A DNA stretch of 64,000 nucleotides from Dermatophagoides farinae (GCF_024713945.1 NC_134678.1:1178001-1242000), one strand, 5' to 3'; positions 13,501 to 26,295 are shown, counted from the stretch's first letter. The notes: generated by a model not told the origin, from the sequence alone. Made by a program: numbers and translations.

Positions 13501-16500
13501 AATGAATGTTCTAATCTTTCTGGTTCTTCTTTTAAAAATCTATATTATAAACAATAAAATACAGAATAAGAATTTTCAATGAATCAAATGATTAGTTGCA
13601 TACTTTTCTTCTTTTTCAATTTCATGTAATTCTCTTGACATGATTGTTTTAAGATTCTGTGCAAGTAATGGATAACGAGATTTAAGATCAGCTACAGTTT
13701 TTGAAGCTCTTGAAAGTATCAATGCCATCGATTCAACATTGGACATATTCACACGACATCGACGATTAATAACATTTGAACGTAATGCTTCCACTTGTGC
13801 TTCTAATTTCAATAGATCACGATCTAGCCGTAATGCATCTTCATTATATGCATCACAATTGATACTGGTTTTAATACGTTCCAATCGTATTGGTGCATCC
13901 GTTGGTTTTGTCAATAATGATAATGTTGATTGTATTTTGGAACAATTTTCTTTCATGGTTTCACGGGCACTATTCACTTGTTGTACGGTAAATCGTTTTA
14001 ATTGTCGTATTTCACTACGTAGATCACGAGCTTTTCGACGTATTTGTCTAAGTTGCGAAAGATTATCTGCTGACATATTATTGTTGTTATTATTATTTTG
14101 ATCATTACGATGACCAGCCAATGATGATGGTTTTGGTGGCGGTGGAGGTTTAGGTCCTTGGAAATGAACAAAAAATCAATAGAATAAAATCTATCAAGAT
14201 ATTTAGCGTATTGTAGCATACCTCCAGTTGTCAGAGCTTTGCTAACAACATTTGTAAGACTGGCGATTTTTCTTTCCATCTCCTGCATTCGAACACGTGC
14301 TTCATCATCAATAACATTCGTAGCAACTGTTGGATGTCTAGCCACATAGGTATTTGGATTATTTGGAACAATGGCTGCCGAAACAGTAGCTGCCGCTGAT
14401 ACACCACCACCACCACCACCAGCTAAATTAGGATCAAATAATCGTGTGGACGGATAAGGACCAGCAAATGATGCTCTTAATTGACCGGTTTGTATTGACA
14501 TTAATGTAGCATTCGTTGGTATTGGTCGATGTTCAGGCGATGATAGATAACCGGAAAATTCACCTGTATTTGCTGGCGGTGCAAATTGAAATCGAGCACC
14601 AGTTCGATCCATATTTGGATAATGACCGGCAACAGAATATGGCCTATCTGGTAATGGTCGATTATATGGACCAACAATCGATTGTGATTCATTTGTATTT
14701 GGTGATGGCGATACAATCGGTTGACCTGCCGATCTAGCTTGTAATCCTTGAATCATAATAATATCAGCAGGCTGAGGCACCGAATTATTTGGAAAATTAC
14801 GTTGTGGTTTTGGTGGAGGTTGAGCTGAAGGATTCATTCCTAAAAATCATGAAATCAAATTATTTTTTTCTCGTTAAAAAATAAAAATAAATAAATTACC
14901 GAATGGATTCATAGCAGCTGAAACAGGATTCGGATTCATCAAATGAGTCCCTCTGGGCAATGTTTGTGAAAAATCTTTTTTTTTTTTTTTTTTTGGTTAA
15001 AAGATGAAGATGAAAAGAATTTAATTAAAATCACATTTATTATTTTGTGAATGATGAGCATACTTGTAAATGGTTTATTTCTTGTCGGTGGTTGTGGTGG
15101 TGGTTGACCCGCTAGGTTTTGATTAATGAAAAAACTTGAACGTGGACCAAGTGTTGCTGAACGATATTGTGGCGGTAACATGATTGTACCATAATATTGT
15201 GATTGTGGTATATTTGTATGACCAATCATCAATGATTGTCCAACAATTGGTGATGGAAATCGTTTTCTATGTATATGTTGTGATTGATATTCAGAATCAA
15301 ATTCTGGTTCAGAAAAATATCCATAACTTTCACCATCATGACCACCACCACCACCACCACCACCAGCAGCAGCAGCAGCATTAGTAAAACTGGGACCAGA
15401 TTGAGCCATTAATGATTGATGAATAATACCACCACCTGGTTGTGGTCCGTTAACGCCTTGTTCATAAATCCGAAGTATACATCGATCTTTTACATCCCTT
15501 AAATCTTCTAATTCATAAAACATATTTTTATTTGGATCATGTATATAGATACGAACAGATGGATGATCCAAATATTCCATTGATAATTGACGTGGAAATG
15601 ATCGTACAAATAATGCTTTAACCGTATCGATCGATGTAATTTCATTCGGTAATAGTGCACGTTTTGTTTCATTACGAAATTGTAGAAAAACTAAACCCAT
15701 TGATCGATCCTGCGATTTTGATGGTGTCCTTACAATAGGTAATGATGAACGAATTTTATTATTAGCACGACGAAAACCTGTAGCCGATGTTTCAATTTCG
15801 GACATAATACCCGGATCTTCATCAAACAGACTAGTTGGATTCATTTGAAAATGATAAAAATTTCTATCCAATGGTGTAGTGCTTTGTGAACGATTCGATT
15901 GTGATGTCGGTGGCCTATGATGTTGATGATTAGTGTTGATATTCACCATTTTATTCTGTCGATTCGATTCCATTTGTTGAAATGTTGATTCCGAGACATT
16001 TTTTCCGGATATATTATCAATATTCGCTGACGTCGATGATGATGGTGGTTTTGTCGTAGCAGCATTATTCTTATTTCGACTCTATGTAAACAAAATGGAT
16101 AGATAATTGAAAAAAAATGGAAAAAGGAAATTATTATTAGTCAATGTTGACATTGTGGCACAAAGGAAATCCATTTTTTTCTCATTCTCATTCTCATTCA
16201 ATTTTCAATTTGGCTCATTTGGCCCATTAGGATCAATGTGTGTCTATAGACAGACAGAGCAGGAATACCTTTCTTTTGATTGGTGATAATAAAACTTCAT
16301 ATAAAAGATGTTTTGGTGAATTTTTCACCTTCATATTACAATCTGTATTCAAATCAACATTTAAATTTTTTTTAGCCATTTCTTTTGGCTGTTTTTGTTG
16401 TTGTTTATTATTTGTAATCGGTATTTTTGTTGAACTTAATGAGGAAGCACTGGTTGTATTATCATCATGATCCTGATCTTGATCATGATCCAATAATAAT

Positions 16501-16772
16501 TGTTCCATATAACCATTCAATTGCAACGAATTTGTTGTCGATGATGACAACGTATTTGGTGATGGTGATCGACATGATGTTATTACAATATTTGGATCAA
16601 TATCAAAACAAACTTGACGTATGGAACTATTTTGTTGTTGTTGTTGTTGTTGATTAATTATAACATTTTGAGCTGCCGTTATCAATTGATCTGATCGATT
16701 GATTTTTAATGGTGATGTTATCGAATAATTTTTACGATTCTTTAATGCCGTTGGTGAAGTTATAATTGGCAT
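10530..16772 (-). CDS. AIP3/coiled-coil protein of the SRCIN1 (p140CAP)-sickle tail (SKT/KIAA1217) family, core exons
   Basis: Exons on the minus strand are 16269-16772, 15064-16081, 14900-14974, 14222-14839, 13604-14156, 13456-13539, 13155-13377, 12059-12254, 11563-11878, 11209-11292 and 10530-11110 (stop at 10530). The second contains the conserved N-terminal domain: SSLPIVRTPSKSQDRSMGL, LPNEITSIDTVKALFV, and a block ending FYELEDLRDVKDRCILRIYE. The fifth and sixth encode the actin-interacting-protein-3-like coiled coil, with RRCRVNMSNVESMALILSR, SKTVADLKSRYPLL and FLKEEPERLEHSLKRCKKLT. Vertebrate relatives are adaptors at adhesions and synapses that bind Src and CSK and affect actin. Other parts are Pro/Ser/Asn/Gln-rich. 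The frame breaks between 13155 (phase 0) and 12254 (needs two bases), so one small exon there is missing from this model. The ATG at 16772 may be an internal start or, more likely, an exon boundary, since TTAAG precedes it. Confidence 0.85.
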
Positions 16773-16882
16773 CTTAATATAGTAGTACTTTCAATTAAAT
16801 GACCATTTGATGTGATTAATGCATTTGATGAATTGGATTTCGATGATGATGTTGTCGATGTTGTTGTATATGGGGTCAACAT
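16760..16882 (-). other. Short ORF (40 codons) overlapping the exon start at 16772 in another frame
   Basis: An ATG at 16882 opens a Ser/Thr-rich reading frame (starts MLTPYTTTSTTSSS) that ends at 16760, 13 bases inside the exon beginning MPIITS. Its composition and codon use look like the surrounding coding sequence. It may be an upstream ORF of a transcript starting here, or the true continuation of the gene with a one- or two-base assembly error. Confidence 0.35.
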
Positions 16883-19098
16883 TTTTTTTTTTTCATCACC
16901 ACCAACAAACACAAACATTAACGGATGAATGAAGATTTTCCAGTGAACGAAAGAAAAAAAATAATTTCAATATATCCGAATTAATTAACCAAGTAAACGT
17001 AAGTACACTTGGATAATCGATCATCATTTATCAATTAATCAAATTTTTGAACAGAAAATTGGCTTCTGTTACTTAATATAATCACACATCATTTGCCATT
17101 TGATTCGTTGAAAGAAAAAAAAGCAGCAGGCAACAACAACAACAGAAAAGAATAAATTGAATTTCGATGACACGAAATCGAATGTTACAACATTAACATG
17201 GACAAATCAATAATAGTGATAACCGGCAATAGTGAAAAGAAAAGAAAAAAGCCAATATTTGACAACATTTCATCGACAATCATCATTTGAAACATTTATT
17301 TATGTTGTATACAATCGATTTTTCAACAACAACAACAACAACAACAACAAAAACAGCAGCAGCACTGGGGTAAAAAAAAATTTTTTTTTTTTTGCCAATT
17401 AGAATGGTAAGAAAAAGAAGAACATTTTTCAATTTGACAATGATCAGGAAGCACACAAAGACACATTATTTTCATACATTGAAAATTGAAATACTAATAC
17501 ACACACACACACACACACATGCACACATAATGGATTCAATTCAATTGAATTTCATTGAAGAAATTATAGTTTTTTCTTTCAATCAAATATAATCATCATC
17601 ATCATCATCGTCATCAATATCATCATGATGTCGGTTCAAGACATGATGAATTCTTCGACTTTTACTACTACTACTACTACAACTACCACCGCCACAATCA
17701 TCATTATTATCATTATAAACATCATTCAGAGAATTAGTTTTTTTTTTCTTTATAAAATACATATACAACACATGAACATGAACTAACAGAATAAAGTAGT
17801 AGCATTCATAAATACTAAAAGAGAATTCTTGTTTAAAAAGAAAAAGAACTACTATACTCAATGTGTCTGTGCATGAAAATTCTTCTTCTTGTTAGTAACG
17901 AATTTTGATGATGAGGATTCTTCCCCATATATAACCAAACACATACACACACACACACACACAATTACCCGGTAATACTTAAAATACATAAAAAAAAGAT
18001 ATTTTGCGCATTCTCACTGAATATTCGTTTCTGGATCGCAATGTATGTGTATGTGTGTGTTTTTTTTCTTGAATCCATTTTTCAGAATCTTGCAGGCTAC
18101 ACTGTATTTATTATTATTATCATTATTATTATTATTATCCACATTTTATACGTGTAGTATTTGTATTTTTCTGTTTTGTTACTGATATAGTCCCTTACAC
18201 TCACTCTCTTTTCGTGTATTTAATGATAAATTCTTTTTATACACTCACACAAACATACACACACACATTCAAAAATGAGAATATTTCGATTCATCACTCA
18301 TCAACCAACAGCGAAAAAAAAAGTCTGGCAGCTCTAAGAATATATCCACGAAGAATATTTTTCAATGAAACGAAATTTTCAGAAAATAAATCTGTTAGAA
18401 ATCAATGCACATTCGACATTTAAAACACACACACACACACACACATGACCACCATAAAATGTATATAGCGGTGGCAGATAAATATTATTATTTGTTTCAT
18501 CAAACACATGAAATAATAAAATGATTCTGTGATTCTGAAACCAAAAAAAGAATAAAAAAAAACATCCAAAAAATGTAATGGATGTATATGTGATAAAAAA
18601 ATAAAAAAGATTGTGATGATGATTTCTTTGTGAGAATATTCTATGGCTAAACACATAAATTCTTTACACACCAACGCCAGCACCAAGATGGAAAAATATG
18701 GTTTTTTTATCATATGTGTCTCAACCCCCCCCCCACGCATTTTTCTACCCATTTATATAGATATTTAATAATTTTTTTCTCATCATCTTTTTCATTGTTA
18801 TATTTGGATTCGAAAGAATTCTGGCTATTTTTTTTTTGTTTTTTTTTCTTTGATTCTCTTCTCTCGATTAGCAGAGTAGAATAAAATTGGGTTTTTTTCA
18901 ATCTGGTATCTATCTAAACGCATGCACGAATTTTTTTTTTTCTTCACTGTAATGGATGTGTGTGTTTGTTTGTGCATGATGATAGATGTTCTTCTTTGGA
19001 AGGTGGGGGGGGGGGAGTTAATATAACAATAATGAACAAAGAGCGGCTAAAGACCTTTTTTTCTTCTGGTGTGTGTGTATGTGTTTTATTTATTTTTC
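16773..19098. other. Presumed intron of the SRCIN1-like gene with microsatellites
   Basis: No supported gene. Repeats include CAA near 17320-17350, CA runs near 17500-17518, 17945-17962 and 18424-18446, and a poly-C tract at about 18725-18734 with a poly-G tract at about 19003-19015. A minus-strand frame at 17583-17747 is discussed in the findings. Confidence 0.45.
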
Positions 19099-20574
19099 TC
19101 ATCCATTCATTTTACGACATGAAAATAATAGAAAAAATATTGGTAAAACATTGTATACAATGATAAAAATTAGCCAAAATATTTCGGCAGTTTTAAATGA
19201 AATGATTTCCCTATAATTAGTTTTACTTTGTATCCACGATACAAATGGATCAATACGTACGAATAATAATTTATTATTACATTTACTTTTACCGATCAAT
19301 ATGGCAACTAAATGATTGTAAATATTTTCATCATCATTATCATTATCATCATTATTGTCAGTCATCCATATCTTGAACATTAATGGAATACCAATGAATG
19401 AATTCTGAATGTAAAGCAAAGAAATAAAAAAACTTGAATTAATCACAGAATAAGAATCAGAATATTTTTTCTTTTTTTACATACAATATCATCATCATCA
19501 TCATCATCATTAGCATTGGTGGTTATATTGTATAAACATGGATTATCACATTCATAATAATAATGATATTCATTCCAATCATTTATATGTGGTATACATT
19601 TTATCGGGCTATTTATACATTTATAATGATAATAATGGAACACTGTCTCTACATTTGGTATATATAATTTTCCATTTAAATTTAATGATGATGATGATGA
19701 TGATCGTCGTCGTTGTTGTTGTTGTTGTTGATGATATTGTTCCATCTGGTGTCGATGAATCGTACAAGAATTATTAAATTCTATTAATGGTAATTCTGGT
19801 GATGATGATTCTGATTCTGATTCATTATTATAATGATGATGTTGATGATCAATTTGTAATAAAAGTAAATTTATATTATCATCAATATTATAATAATAAT
19901 GATTATTATTATGGCTATATGGATGACGAAATGTTCGTTTAATCTTTATATCTAATGGAATTAGATTCTGTTTATTATTATTATTATCATTTTCAATGGC
20001 AAATATTTTCATCATATTCTTTTCGAATGGATAGCTGCAACAGTGAATTTAAGAATGAATGAATATTCAAAATTAATAGACGAGGGGTGTTGTGGAGGGC
20101 AAACCTTTTTAAACATGAACTCAATGATAATATTAGATCATTATCGATTAGATAACCAAAACATGAATGATTTTGATAACGTGATAATGAAATTAATATC
20201 ATTACCATTGGCATTAGGTTATTATTATTATTATTTTCCATTGTGATTCTATTGCCTTGATTCATATATTTTGAAAATAAATCAGTAATATACACGAAAA
20301 AAAATGAAATAAAATGAAACTCACATCGAATAATGGTGGATGTGGCTAAATGATCATCATCGTGATCATCATTATTCTCCATGATTATAAAGTTTATTAC
20401 ATTTTTATTTTCTTGTTGTTGTTGTTGTTGATGAAAATTTCTTGTCAGATTTTTTTGTATTATATGATTATTATGATTTAAGAAATTCTTTTTGACTGTA
20501 TGACCGGATGTCGTATAAGTACTTTGAAAACAATAAACGGAAATGAAATAAATGAAGATAAAAATGTTGACCAT
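19099..20574 (-). CDS. Catalytically inactive trypsin-like protein (serine protease homologue) with C-terminal membrane segment, 4 exons
   Basis: Exons are 20325-20574, 20105-20255, 19485-20034 and 19099-19404, giving 418 residues. The N-terminus MVNIFIFIYFISVYCF reads as a signal peptide, followed by a Gln/Asn/Asp-rich stretch. The chymotrypsin fold is visible: SCFGYLIDNDLILSLSSCL matches the CGGxLIxxxxVLTAAHC block, HPYSHNNN followed by NINLLLLQID matches HPxY..DIALLxL, FIGIPLM matches DSGGPLM, and FVRIDPFVSWI matches the C-terminal helix start. At the three catalytic positions His becomes Ser, Asp appears to be Asn, and Ser becomes Ile, so it cannot act as a serine protease. A hydrophobic stretch (EIFWLIFIIVYNVLPIFF) near the end suggests a membrane anchor. 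A TATA-like sequence lies about 65 bases upstream, supporting an independent gene inside the SRCIN1-like gene's intron. The second acceptor is weak. Confidence 0.72.
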
Positions 20575-20633
20575 TTTTGTTTTCTCTTTCTCTTTTTCAA
20601 GTCAATTCCTTTTTTTTCACGTTTGCAATTAAA

Positions 20634-20650
20634 CTTTATACTTATAAACT
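20634..20650 (-). promoter_or_regulatory. TATA-like promoter element for the protease homologue
   Basis: On the minus strand the sequence reads GAGTTTATAAGTATAAAG. TTTATAAG sits about 65-75 bases before the ATG at 20574, a plausible distance for a TATA box with a short 5' UTR. AT richness makes chance matches common. Confidence 0.35.
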
Positions 20651-20827
20651 CACTGCTAAACAATCGAAATCGAAAAACAACCAGGGTAAACTTAATTTAG
20701 AATTAAAGCTCGGAAGAAAAAAAAACAAGCCACACAGAAAACAAAAATTTCCACATTAAATTGAGCCAAGAAATCGATGGTTGAATGAAAATGAAAATGA
20801 AAATCAAAAGAAAAAATTCAAACTTAC

Positions 20828-21144
20828 CGGATCTGAATCTATGGTTGATCGAATGTTGCCGTTTGTTGTAGTAGCCGATGTATTTTCCGTTTTCGTACCG
20901 GATTCAGCAACAATAGCCACATCAATACTACTGGATGTAAATAAATGTTTACCATAATGATGACGTGATGATGGTTTCTGATATGATCGTGATCTTCCAT
21001 GATGATGTCCAGCACCATTGATTAATACTTCTTCACCACCACGTGGTAAACTTATTGGTGGTTGCTGCTGCTGTTGCTGATTTGTTGTTGTTTGATGATT
21101 ATTAACTTGTCCATTCGTTGTTGTTGTTGTTGTTGTTGTAGAAG
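20828..21144 (-). CDS. Coding exon, probably an upstream exon of the SRCIN1-like gene
   Basis: Open exon of 317 bases between a TTTAG acceptor (21145-21146) and a consensus GTAAGT donor (20827 downward). It encodes a Thr run, then NGQVNNHQTTTNQQQQQPP, ISLPRGGEEVLINGAGHHHG, and a Ser-rich tail ending TIDSDP. It enters in phase 1 and leaves in phase 0. That fits a preceding exon at 26296-26760 or 24241-24385 and a following exon at 16772. No domain is recognised. Membership in the SRCIN1-like gene is inferred from strand, phase and composition; transcript data are lacking. Confidence 0.6.
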
Positions 21145-22715
21145 CTAAATATTAAATTTGGGAAAAAAATAGGAAAACAGAGAGAGAGAGAGACAAAATT
21201 AATTTGAATAATTTAAAATGGGGAACAAACTTCTCCTCAACCCCTTCATTTCACAAGTGAAATGGATCATGATGATGAACATAGACAAACAAGCAAACAA
21301 ACGAAAAGTAAAAACTTGACATTTACAAACACAGACTATAAATGTGAAAAAAAAGTTGGAAAAAAAGATTTAGTTTTTTTTAGCTCATAAAACCGAAGAC
21401 GATTAATGGCAATGGATGATGGTAGCAAGCAATAAACAATATCATCATCATCATCATCATCATGAAAGAAGAATATTCTATATTTGAATGTTTAAGTGAA
21501 AAATGTTTTTTTTTTACTTTCTCTATTTATCGATGATCATTTTGTTTGTTTTGTTGACAGGAAACTTTGTTGGTTTTCAAAGTTTTTTGTTTTGTTTTCG
21601 TCATTGTTTGGTGCAAACAACAATAAATAAATGAATTCAACCGTGTGTGTGTGTGTCTCATTCATTTTTTTTCTACCATTCTGTTTTATATGTCGCATTC
21701 AATCTTTGTTGGTGTTGAAATGAAATGGAATGAAAAATCAAAAAACAATGAAATAAATGTGTGTGTGTGTGTGTGTGCTTGTCAAGAGTTTTCCACAAAA
21801 AAAAACAAAACAAAAAAGTTTGTCAAAGTCAAAAGATTCGTTTGGATTTTCTTTCGTAGTTAGTGTGGCTTGCTGAAATCTATAAATCCAAATTTTTTTC
21901 TTTGGTCAACTTTTCCGATGTATGGACTGTTGTTTTAGTTTCGTGGTTGTGTAAAGTAAAGTGAAAAATAAAAAATTATCTGTCTAGCAACAATCAACGA
22001 ACCAAGTAAATATTTCAATAGCGAACAAACAATGACAAAAAGAAGAAGAATCGTCCATTCTCGAATTCTCATCTGACAATTTAGTTTAATTTTTTTTTTG
22101 ACCTAGCCAAAAAAAACATGATGGAAAAAAAAATCATTCAATAAAATTCTATTAACAATTCAATTAGGTATTGAAAATGAATTTTCATTTTCACACAAGT
22201 GGATAAGGCATATACACATATCAAAGTTCAAGTGTATGTTTTATAACAATAAATTAAAGTATTAGGAAATGTGAAGAGAGATTGAAAATACAAAAAAAAA
22301 TTCAATCGAATTTTTTTATTTCACCGAAATTCTCTTCAATTCTTTTCCATTCTATTCTATTTCTGTTTCTCTCACACAGATATGAAAAAAAATCCACTAA
22401 AGTCAAGTCAATCAATAAGTTATGAAGGTCCTAGAGAATAGGAAAAGAAATCAAATTCTTATTGAATTCGATTGTAAACGAAAAAAAAACCCGAAAGAAG
22501 AAATCAATCGATCGTTGTCATCATCATGTTGATGCCCTAACTCCCTCTCTTTAAATCATCATTTGATTTCACTACCATTCTGTTGTTATTTGGATCATTC
22601 AATGAAATGAAATATAGAAATAAAAATCACTCAGTATAGTTGCCAATGAATCGGAAACAGGCCAATCAATATATATATAGAGAAAGAGAGAGATGTCGTT
22701 TGATGGGCGACAATG

Positions 22716-22746
<31 letters not shown>

Positions 22747-24240
22747 GATAAAATGACGATGACAAACAACAATCTTCAAATGACGAAAATAGAAATTCTC
22801 AATTCATTCATCTATCTATCTATAATTTTATTTAGTTCCATCATACAACCAAGAAAAAAAAAATTGCTGACAACATTCAAAAAATAATAATAATAAACGA
22901 GTGTCATCATCGATTGAATTCAATCATCATTGAATGATGATGATGATGATGACAATGAAGTTGATGTATCAATTAACAATGATATGTCATGTATCGATGT
23001 CAATGGGTGAATGATGATATATGTTTACCACCAAAACACACACACACACACACACTTGGTGTGTTGTAAAGAAACTATATCCGATTATAGCAGTAGTCAA
23101 AATTAATCAACAAGAAAAAACAGAGTGTGAATTAACGGTTTTTCTACTTTTTCTGTTCGTTTCATTTCATTCAAAACCAATCATCATCATCATCATCATC
23201 ATGATCACCAAACGGGAATTATTTCTCGTTCACTGGATGGATATATCCAGGATGAGAAATGGTCACTACATTATTTGTGTTCATTTATTTTGCATTTATT
23301 TATTTTTATTCGATTTATTTCGATCGAAATTCGATATTGATCATCACCAGCAAACACCAACAAAAAAAAGCCCGAATTCATTGCAAGCTCGTAAAAACAC
23401 GTAAACCAAACTGAAAAGGAAAAAAAATAACCGACGTGCAAAAAATTTATAAAAAAAAATAACTTTTAAAACTTTTCAACTCGCAAACTTTATTTGCAAT
23501 AAAATCATTAACATAATTCTCACCAAATTCATAACATGACAAGAATTCTATTCAATCATTTAAATCAGGAAAACAAAATGTAAGAAAAATTTTGATTCCA
23601 AAAGAAAAAAGAAAAAACTTTTACCGAAATTCAGTTTAGCCATCATCATCATCATCATCAGCAACAATATAAACAAAACAACAAAAAAAAATCGATCATT
23701 GGACAATCGATTATCATTATTGTTGTTGTTGTTAGCCAGCTAAAAATCAATAATCAATAATTGTTTCCATTATATTCAATCAAATAATCATTAACCATTT
23801 TTTTTCTTGATTTCGATAGAAGAATATAACAAACGAAACACCATTAGAGAAAAAATTTCACATACAGAAATGGATGAAAAATAAATGTGCGAAAAAGCAA
23901 AAAAAAAAAAAGAAAGAGGAGAGAAATTCTTTCAAATTCATAATGATTATAATGATAATGGAAAAAAAATTCTCAACAACAACAACAACAGCAGCAAAAA
24001 AAAATCAAATAAATAAAGATTCTTTCCCTGGATTTCCAAAACAGAAATTTTTTTTTCAACATTAAACAACAAAAAAACAAATTCCAACAATGGTGGAATG
24101 GAAAAAAAAGCCAAAACATTTGAAACATGGAAATGAAAATGGACCATGTGTCTGTGTGTGTATGTAGAAACCAGAACCAGAACCAGAATCAAGACAAAAC
24201 AAAACAAAAAAAAAATACAGAATAAATGAATGAAACTTAC
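21145..24240. other. Intron with simple repeats, no gene seen
   Basis: Contains GA runs (about 21181-21193 and 22680-22694), CA runs (about 22715-22740 and 23037-23056), a TG run (about 21757-21778) and ATC runs (21443-21463, 23183-23201). No frame with convincing coding composition was found on either strand. Confidence 0.5.
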
Positions 24241-24385
24241 ATTTGGCAAAAGATTTTTGATGATGATAATGATTATGATGATGATGATTATTGTTAATGT
24301 TATTATTACTATTGCTGTTGCTGGTACTGTTGTTGTTATTGTTATTATTATGTTTACCAAGATAACAAATGGGACCGTAAATCAT
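24241..24385 (-). CDS. Candidate alternative first exon (MIYGPICYLG...)
   Basis: An ATG at 24385 opens MIYGPICYLGKH, then an Asn/Ser/His-rich stretch ending QKSFAK. A consensus GTAAGT donor follows at 24240, leaving phase 1. The exon at 20828-21144 needs exactly phase 1. The simplest reading is a second promoter and first exon for the large minus-strand gene, bypassing the exons at 26296-26760 and 30495-31263. Supported by the ATG, open frame and donor only. Confidence 0.45.
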
Positions 24386-26295
24386 GATTATTATTAAAGT
24401 CCATATATTTTATTTATTTTTTTTTCATTTTTATTCAGTCAATTTTCATTATCAGTGATGTTTTGTTTGTTGTACGGAACAAACAAGAGAACACCGGGGC
24501 GGGGAGAGAGAGTTGAGAAATGTATGAAAAAAAAACCTGAATTGAAACGTCACAAACAAAAACAGGAACTGGAATGATATTAAAATTCATGCAGTTTTCA
24601 CTGTATTTTGATAGCCAAGAATCAGAATCAGAGTTTATAATTTTTTGTTTGTTTCTAGTTTCAAAAAGATTTCAAAAACCGATCAAAGATCAATATGACA
24701 CATCAATACACAACGTTTTTTTTTGAGAGATATTGAAAAACGTGATCACTGAATGACCATCATCATCAAAATTATCAGTCTGTAAGTGTGTGGTCAGTTG
24801 AATTATAATTTTGTTGAAAATTCGTGATTCAATGATGATCCAAACAAATAAATTCAATGACCACAAACACAAACATCACAAACAAAAACAAAACAATAGC
24901 AAAAAAAAAATCAAACAACCATTCATGCCAAAGTCATGATAGTGAATGTGTATGCCATTCGTTTGCAAATTGAAAGCGCGAAACGAAAAGAATATTCTTT
25001 TCTTTGTAATTTCCCCTTTGCGTACGCGCATTCAAAAACATACATTTCCTAGAAATAATAGGTTCCATCATCATCAATGGAATGAAACCAAAAAAAAAAA
25101 AAAAAAAGAAACAAGAGAATAATGCAACCAAAAAAAAAAGAAAAGAAAATTTGGCGGCATTTCATCCCGAAAAAAATTCTTTATTCTCTCAATCATCAAA
25201 ATTGCATATTATTAATTTGATAATGATAATAATTTCAAGTATAATCAAATGAATAGGCTCCTCTCTGACTGAATGAATAGAAAATTTCTTCTCAATCTGT
25301 TACTAATTATTTTTTTTCCTGTTTTTCGCAAAATTATTAATGAGAAAGTGAGCGCCAAACCTAAAAATTGGCTCATTATTGGAATTATTTAACATGAGAG
25401 AAAGAAAATGAAACAAAAAATCAAAAATGATACACATGAACACAAATCAAATGAATTCTTTGTCAATAAAATGGAAAGAAAGAGAAAAAAAGATGCATTC
25501 TTTCTATTCGTAAAAAAAAAAATTTAAAATTCATAAACTACTGGATTCCGGTTTTTTTTCTGCATTCTTTGCGGAAAAAAATAAGGTAGAAAAAACAACA
25601 TTTTCATTTCCGAATTCAAAAACAAAAACATAGAAAAATCCAATTTTTCTCTTTCTCTCTCTCTCGTATCCATTTATTCAATTTTTTTTTGGTCGTTTGT
25701 TTGTTTAAAAGTAAACAAAACAGAAAAAAAAATTTAAAATTTAAAATTCCATCATCATCATCATCATCACTATAATACCATGCCATTATCTTCTTCTATC
25801 TAGCTTGAATGTTGATAATTCTCGTTTCTTTTTTTTTCACTCGAATATCAAATGTCTACTTTTTTGTGTGTGTGTGTGTGTGTACACATTGAATATATAT
25901 AACATGATTATGAGATGACAGAATTTTCTATTCAAACAATCATGGCAATGAATAAAGTGGAGTACAAGGGTAGAAAAAAAGAATTTTTTCTTTTGATCTT
26001 TCTGGATTCTTTTTTTCTTCTGGATCATATCACTTGAATGTTGAAAACTATAGAAAAATATAATTTGTATGGCATGTAACCAGATATTCTAACAAAAAAA
26101 AAAAAAAAAATGGAAAAAAAGCTAAATATAATGTGTTTGCGATATCATAATCATTAGATAGATTAGAATCATACCAACGTAATTGAATTTAATCAATTAA
26201 AGTTTCAAATAAAATTCTCAACGAATAAGAAAGAAACTCATAGCAACCGATTGAAAAGAATATTCTTTATACCTATAACAATTCAAATAACTTAC
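24386..26295. other. Intron or promoter-proximal region, no gene seen
   Basis: AT-rich DNA with poly-A tracts near 25090-25108 and 26094-26110 and a TG run near 25865-25882. A promoter for the candidate exon at 24241-24385 would lie at its left end. No exon is supported. Confidence 0.4.

Noticed and set aside
23947-24360. Minus-strand 137-codon Ile/Thr/Leu-rich open frame
   Set aside because: Another frame of the repeats in the candidate exon at 24241-24385 plus downstream poly-T; no support.
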